Source: Moraxella equi (GTDB lineage: Bacteria; Pseudomonadota; Gammaproteobacteria; Pseudomonadales; Moraxellaceae). From it: a stretch of DNA of 17,129 bases. Where the stretch lies: NCBI RefSeq assembly GCF_002027555.1, contig NZ_MXAP01000011.1, positions 1-17,129 on the forward strand, read 5' to 3'. Both the position numbers and the translations under genes were made by a program. The notes under the pieces are model-generated. The model worked only from the letters and a program-made list of their open reading frames with translations. It had not been told where the DNA came from and searched no databases. The first letter of the stretch is position 1; every line of letters starts with the position of its first letter. This document shows positions 14,677 to 17,129 of the stretch, piece after piece.

Positions 14677-14953
14677 GGCGTGCCTAACCTTTATAACACA
14701 ATTTAAAACATAGAAATGTTTTAGAAATAAAACAATGTTTTTGCATGAAAAATGGCTATCCGACCACCTAATTTAAAAATTAGGTTAAAATTCTTAAAAA
14801 TTTACCCAGTTAAGTGGTTGGATTGTTTTTCATAATAAAAGCTTGTTTGACAGAATAACTATCAAACTTCAATTTTTCCTTGAAAAATGGGCGATTCCCC
14901 TGCTTTTTTAAACGGGCATTTTTCATTGCAAATACAAAAGGCAGGCACGTCCT
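14675..14953. repeat. MITE-like inverted-repeat element, copy B (about 279 bp)
   Basis: The ends are AGGGCGTGCCTAAC (from 14675) and GGCAGGCACGTCCT (14940-14953), inverted repeats matching at 11 of 14 positions. Read on the minus strand, B starts like copy A (27 of the first 30 bases), keeps the central CAGGGG block and the ATTTTTCATGCAAAA block, and has the same ~82-bp end. It differs by about 130 extra internal bases containing a 20-bp palindrome (14766-14785, ACCTAATTT arms) and a flanking CCGACCAC/GTGGTTGG inverted pair. TA dinucleotides flank both ends (14674-14675 and 14953-14954), a possible target duplication. There is no transposase; a 62-codon frame on the minus strand is not convincing. 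Confidence 0.72.
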
Positions 14954-14964
14954 AGTATGGCATA

Positions 14965-14990
14965 AAAAATCCCCATGATTGGGGATTTTT
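14965..14990. terminator. Bidirectional intrinsic terminator
   Basis: AAAAATCCCC (14965-14974) and GGGGATTTTT (14981-14990) form a perfect 10-bp stem with a 6-nt loop and A/T tracts on both sides. It lies 4 nt beyond the stop of the minus-strand lipoprotein gene. It could also end plus-strand transcripts from the receptor after they cross element B. Confidence 0.88.
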
Positions 14991-14994
14991 AGTA

Positions 14995-15183
14995 TCATTC
15001 AAATGTCTGCTGACCGAACTCGGCTTGCTCGCTGTCTTTTTGTTCATCAACGGTTGGATAGCGAGTGCTAGGCTCTTGGGAAAATGAGCTTTGTTTGTTC
15101 ATCGCTTTGTCGGCAGTGGCGGTCATGGCGTTACAGCCAGTTAGGGCGAATGCCAATAGGGCAAGTAGGCTAAGATGTTTCAT
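14995..15183 (-). CDS. Very small lipoprotein of unknown function
   Basis: This 62-residue lipoprotein precursor has a short basic start, a hydrophobic stretch and the lipobox LTGC with acylated Cys17. That leaves a mature peptide of 46 polar residues, rich in Gln/Glu/Ser/Thr, with no recognisable domain. The ATG at 15181-15183 has AAGGT upstream at a slightly long spacing. It is downstream of folA on the same strand, 64 nt away, and ends at a strong terminator, so it may be co-transcribed with folA or have its own promoter. Its size resembles small outer-membrane lipoproteins such as entericidin-like or Lpp-like proteins, but no such identity is claimed. Confidence 0.78.
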   Translation of the reverse strand: MKHLSLLALLAFALTGCNAMTATADKAMNKQSSFSQEPSTRYPTVDEQKDSEQAEFGQQTFE

Positions 15184-15247
15184 AAAAATACCTTGTTAAA
15201 ATGGAAAAATGAAAACCATCAATAATCACGCAATAACCATGCAAGAA

Positions 15248-15793
15248 TCATGCCGATTTTTCATACCGCACAAACTCAAACCCAATTCCGCTCTTATCGT
15301 CTGTTTGTCTATCTGACCGCCACACTTCACAAAAATCGTCTGTAATGGTAGGATAATGCGTGTCACCTTGCACGTCCAAATCCACTTCGGTGATTTCCAA
15401 AATGTCCGCCATATCTAGGCTTTGGCGGTAAATCTCGCCCCCACCAATGATAAAAATCCTATCCTTGCCCAGTCGCACCGCGTCCGTCTTAGCGCTGTCG
15501 ATAGCGGTTGGCAAGTCATGAGCGACCGCCACACCGTCCGCCGTCCATGTCGTATCTTTTGTGATGACGTGGTGCGTGCGATTGGGCAGGGGGCGACCGA
15601 GCGACTGGAAGGTTTTTCGTCCCATGACAATCACGCCCCCTGTGGTAATTTCTTTAAAATGCTTTAAATCTTCGGGGATATGCCAAGCCAAATTATTATC
15701 CTTGCCGATACAGTTTTGACGGTCTTTGGCGACCACATGGACGATTTGAATATTTTTTTGAAGTAACTGATTTTTTAGATTGGATAGGCTCAT
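15248..15793 (-). CDS. folA: Dihydrofolate reductase
   Basis: DHFR reduces dihydrofolate to tetrahydrofolate with NADPH in the cytoplasm and is the trimethoprim target. The 181-residue protein shows the Met20-loop region IGKDNNLAWHIPEDL with Trp37 and the proton-relay acid Asp42. The cofactor motif VIVMGRKTFQSLGRPLPNR is at 54-72 and the FIIGGGEIYRQ segment is at 114-124. It is about 20 residues longer than E. coli FolA, mainly through an N-terminal extension of about 14 residues (MSLSNLKNQLLQKN). There is no internal Met in a better place, and the ATG at 15791-15793 has a GAGAG-like purine stretch upstream. It lies 21 nt downstream of the small membrane-protein gene, which in turn overlaps thyA, so the three are probably one operon. 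Confidence 0.95.
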   Translation of the reverse strand: MSLSNLKNQLLQKNIQIVHVVAKDRQNCIGKDNNLAWHIPEDLKHFKEITTGGVIVMGRKTFQSLGRPLPNRTHHVITKDTTWTADGVAVAHDLPTAIDSAKTDAVRLGKDRIFIIGGGEIYRQSLDMADILEITEVDLDVQGDTHYPTITDDFCEVWRSDRQTDDKSGIGFEFVRYEKSA

Positions 15794-15814
15794 CTTAGTC
15801 TCTCATCTTTTGAG

Positions 15815-16267
15815 TTATTCATAAACATCATTGCTATTTTTGATAAAACAAATGCTTAGTAACCAAAATAATACCTGTCCAAGCACAAAAATAAGTAAGT
15901 AATTATTTTGACAATGATAAATAGATGTATACAATAAATTGGTAAAACTGTTGCTTTCTGTCCACCAGCTTATGAGGGTGCTGACAAGCAGGTAAGTCAT
16001 AGCAAAAATAACATAAATAATTTTATTTTTGCAAAAGCTAAATATCACAACAAATAACAGCCCAACAAGTGCTAATAAGGTGAATGCTATGCCGTCATCA
16101 TTTCCAGAACTGTAAATTTCACTAATTTTCATTATATGTCCTGATGAAAAATAATCAAAACATAAATTCTCAGCAGTAACAAAAAACAAACTAACTGCTG
16201 AGATTAGTAGGGCAATGATGGCAATGGGGCGATATTTGATGCGTGGTATTTTATCACACCGCCACAT
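15815..16267 (-). CDS. Four-span membrane protein of unknown function between thyA and folA
   Basis: I do not recognise this 150-residue protein. It has four hydrophobic segments (about 13-31, 59-78, 82-101 and 122-142), a short basic N-terminus ([13 protein letters not shown]), and polar loops with SSGNDDG after the first span and YHCQNN before the last. Its ATG (16265-16267) lies inside the 3' end of thyA, overlapping it by 14 nt, which suggests translational coupling. A later in-frame start (Met46) would lose the first span, so the upstream one is preferred. It is strongly AT-rich compared with folA, hinting at later acquisition or low constraint. It interrupts the thyA-folA pair that is often adjacent in bacteria. 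A small integral-membrane role is all that can be said. Confidence 0.72.
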   Translation of the reverse strand: MWRCDKIPRIKYRPIAIIALLISAVSLFFVTAENLCFDYFSSGHIMKISEIYSSGNDDGIAFTLLALVGLLFVVIFSFCKNKIIYVIFAMTYLLVSTLISWWTESNSFTNLLYTSIYHCQNNYLLIFVLGQVLFWLLSICFIKNSNDVYE

Positions 16268-17096
16268 CCGCCTTAATTCTCTCGTGCGATTGATAATTTA
16301 CAATGTTAATATCATCAAAGTCAAATTCAAATAAATCTTTAACATCAGGATTTAACTCTAACTGACAAAGTGGTAACGGCTCACGGGTTAATTGCAATTT
16401 TGCTTGTTCAAAATGGTTATGATATAAATGCGTATCGCCCCCTGTCCATATAAATTCGCCCACTTCTAAATCACACACTTGGGCAATCATATGCGTTAAA
16501 AGGGCATAGCTTGCAATATTAAACGGCACGCCCAAAAATACATCTGCCGAGCGTTGATACAGTTGGCAAGAGAGTTTATTATTCACCACAAAAAATTGAA
16601 ATAAAGTATGGCAAGGCGGTAAGGCAACTTGTCCTGCTTCAATCGGATTCCAGCCAGAAATAATCAAACGGCGAGAATTGGGGTTGGTTTTGATTTCGTT
16701 AATCAGCCAAGACAGTTGGTCAAAGCCGTCCGCCTGATACGAGCCGTCAGCGTTTTTGGTTGCCCCAAAATTACGCCATTGATGACCATACACCGCCCCC
16801 AAATCGCCCGCTTGTCGTCCAAAACGGGCGGTTTGCTCTGCCGTTGCCCATTCGTCCCAAATGGTTACGCCATTGTCTTGCAGATATTTGACATTGGTAT
16901 CGCCTTTAATAAACCATAAAAGCTCATAAATAATGGATTTCATATGCACTTTTTTTGTGGTGAGCAGGGGAAAGCCGTCCGCCAAATTAAACCGCATTTG
17001 ATAGCCAAATACGCTACGAGTGCCTGTGCCTGTACGGTCTTCTTTATCATCGCCATTGTTTAGAATATGGGATAGGAGTTCTAGGTATTGTTTCAT
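16254..17096 (-). CDS. thyA: Thymidylate synthase
   Basis: ThyA methylates dUMP to dTMP using methylene-tetrahydrofolate and releases dihydrofolate, which FolA then recycles. The 280-residue protein contains all key elements: phosphate-binding Arg21 in [13 protein letters not shown], Glu58 in YELLWFIKG, the paired arginines 142-143 in [11 protein letters not shown], catalytic Cys162 in [11 protein letters not shown], and the [13 protein letters not shown] segment (181-193) with the dUMP-binding Arg, Ser, Asp and Asn. The C-terminus is about 16 residues longer than E. coli ThyA if aligned by eye, mainly through a loop near [14 protein letters not shown]. The ATG at 17094-17096 gives a normal family N-terminus ([12 protein letters not shown]). 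Only 33 bases upstream are in the window and no clear promoter or strong ribosome site is visible. Confidence 0.96.
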   Translation of the reverse strand: MKQYLELLSHILNNGDDKEDRTGTGTRSVFGYQMRFNLADGFPLLTTKKVHMKSIIYELLWFIKGDTNVKYLQDNGVTIWDEWATAEQTARFGRQAGDLGAVYGHQWRNFGATKNADGSYQADGFDQLSWLINEIKTNPNSRRLIISGWNPIEAGQVALPPCHTLFQFFVVNNKLSCQLYQRSADVFLGVPFNIASYALLTHMIAQVCDLEVGEFIWTGGDTHLYHNHFEQAKLQLTREPLPLCQLELNPDVKDLFEFDFDDINIVNYQSHERIKADVAV

Positions 17097-17129
17097 TATT
17101 AATTACCAATTTGTAGCAACTGTATCCCT

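Noticed and set aside
14810..14998. 62-codon minus-strand frame inside inverted-repeat copy B as a transposase remnant
   Set aside because: No transposase motif is recognisable, and the frame runs through the terminator and the repeat end; it is probably chance coding.
1..17129. CRISPR array, tRNA, rRNA or integrase/attachment site
   Set aside because: No regularly spaced identical repeats, no cloverleaf-like or rRNA-like sequence, and no integrase gene were seen.

Overview
The window looks like chromosomal DNA from a Moraxella-type gammaproteobacterium (family Moraxellaceae). That placement is inferred from the gene set: a subtilase-type autotransporter, ccmCDE, a histidine-rich ZnuD-like zinc receptor, and folA/thyA-type genes with moderate-to-low GC. 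It was not confirmed by any search. There are no tRNA or rRNA genes, no CRISPR array and no complete transposase gene.

Layout. (1) 1-1845 is the C-terminal part of a surface autotransporter whose N-terminal end lies outside the window. (2) 1846-2262 is a gene-free gap holding a compact inverted-repeat element (copy A) and a good promoter. (3) 2263-4632 encodes a 789-residue protein I do not recognise; its N-terminal half carries an internal duplication. (4) 4681-9845, minus strand, is a polar amino-acid ABC importer: one ATPase, three tandem periplasmic-binding lipoprotein genes (the third frameshifted) and two permeases. Intrinsic terminators lie between some of these genes. (5) 10161-11759, plus strand, is ccmC-ccmD-ccmE, for haem delivery in cytochrome c maturation, with a strong extended -10 promoter in front and a terminator behind. 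(6) 11920-14676 is a TonB-dependent receptor with histidine-rich loops, a ZnuD-type zinc (or zinc/haem) importer, preceded by two Zur-box-like direct repeats. (7) 14675-14953 is a second, longer copy (B) of the inverted-repeat element, inverted relative to copy A; its outer bases form part of the znuD-like stop codon. (8) 14995-17096, minus strand, holds thyA, a small membrane protein of unknown function that overlaps the thyA end, folA, and a very small lipoprotein.

How the genes fit together. Three nutrient or cofactor themes sit side by side: basic amino-acid import, haem handling for c-type cytochromes, and outer-membrane zinc capture. thyA and folA form the usual folate pair, since thymidylate synthase produces the dihydrofolate that DHFR reduces. 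The least ordinary items are the dispersed inverted-repeat family, the triplicated and partly decayed binding-protein genes with shared acidic tails, the unknown duplicated-domain protein, and the tandem metal-operator-like repeats before the receptor.
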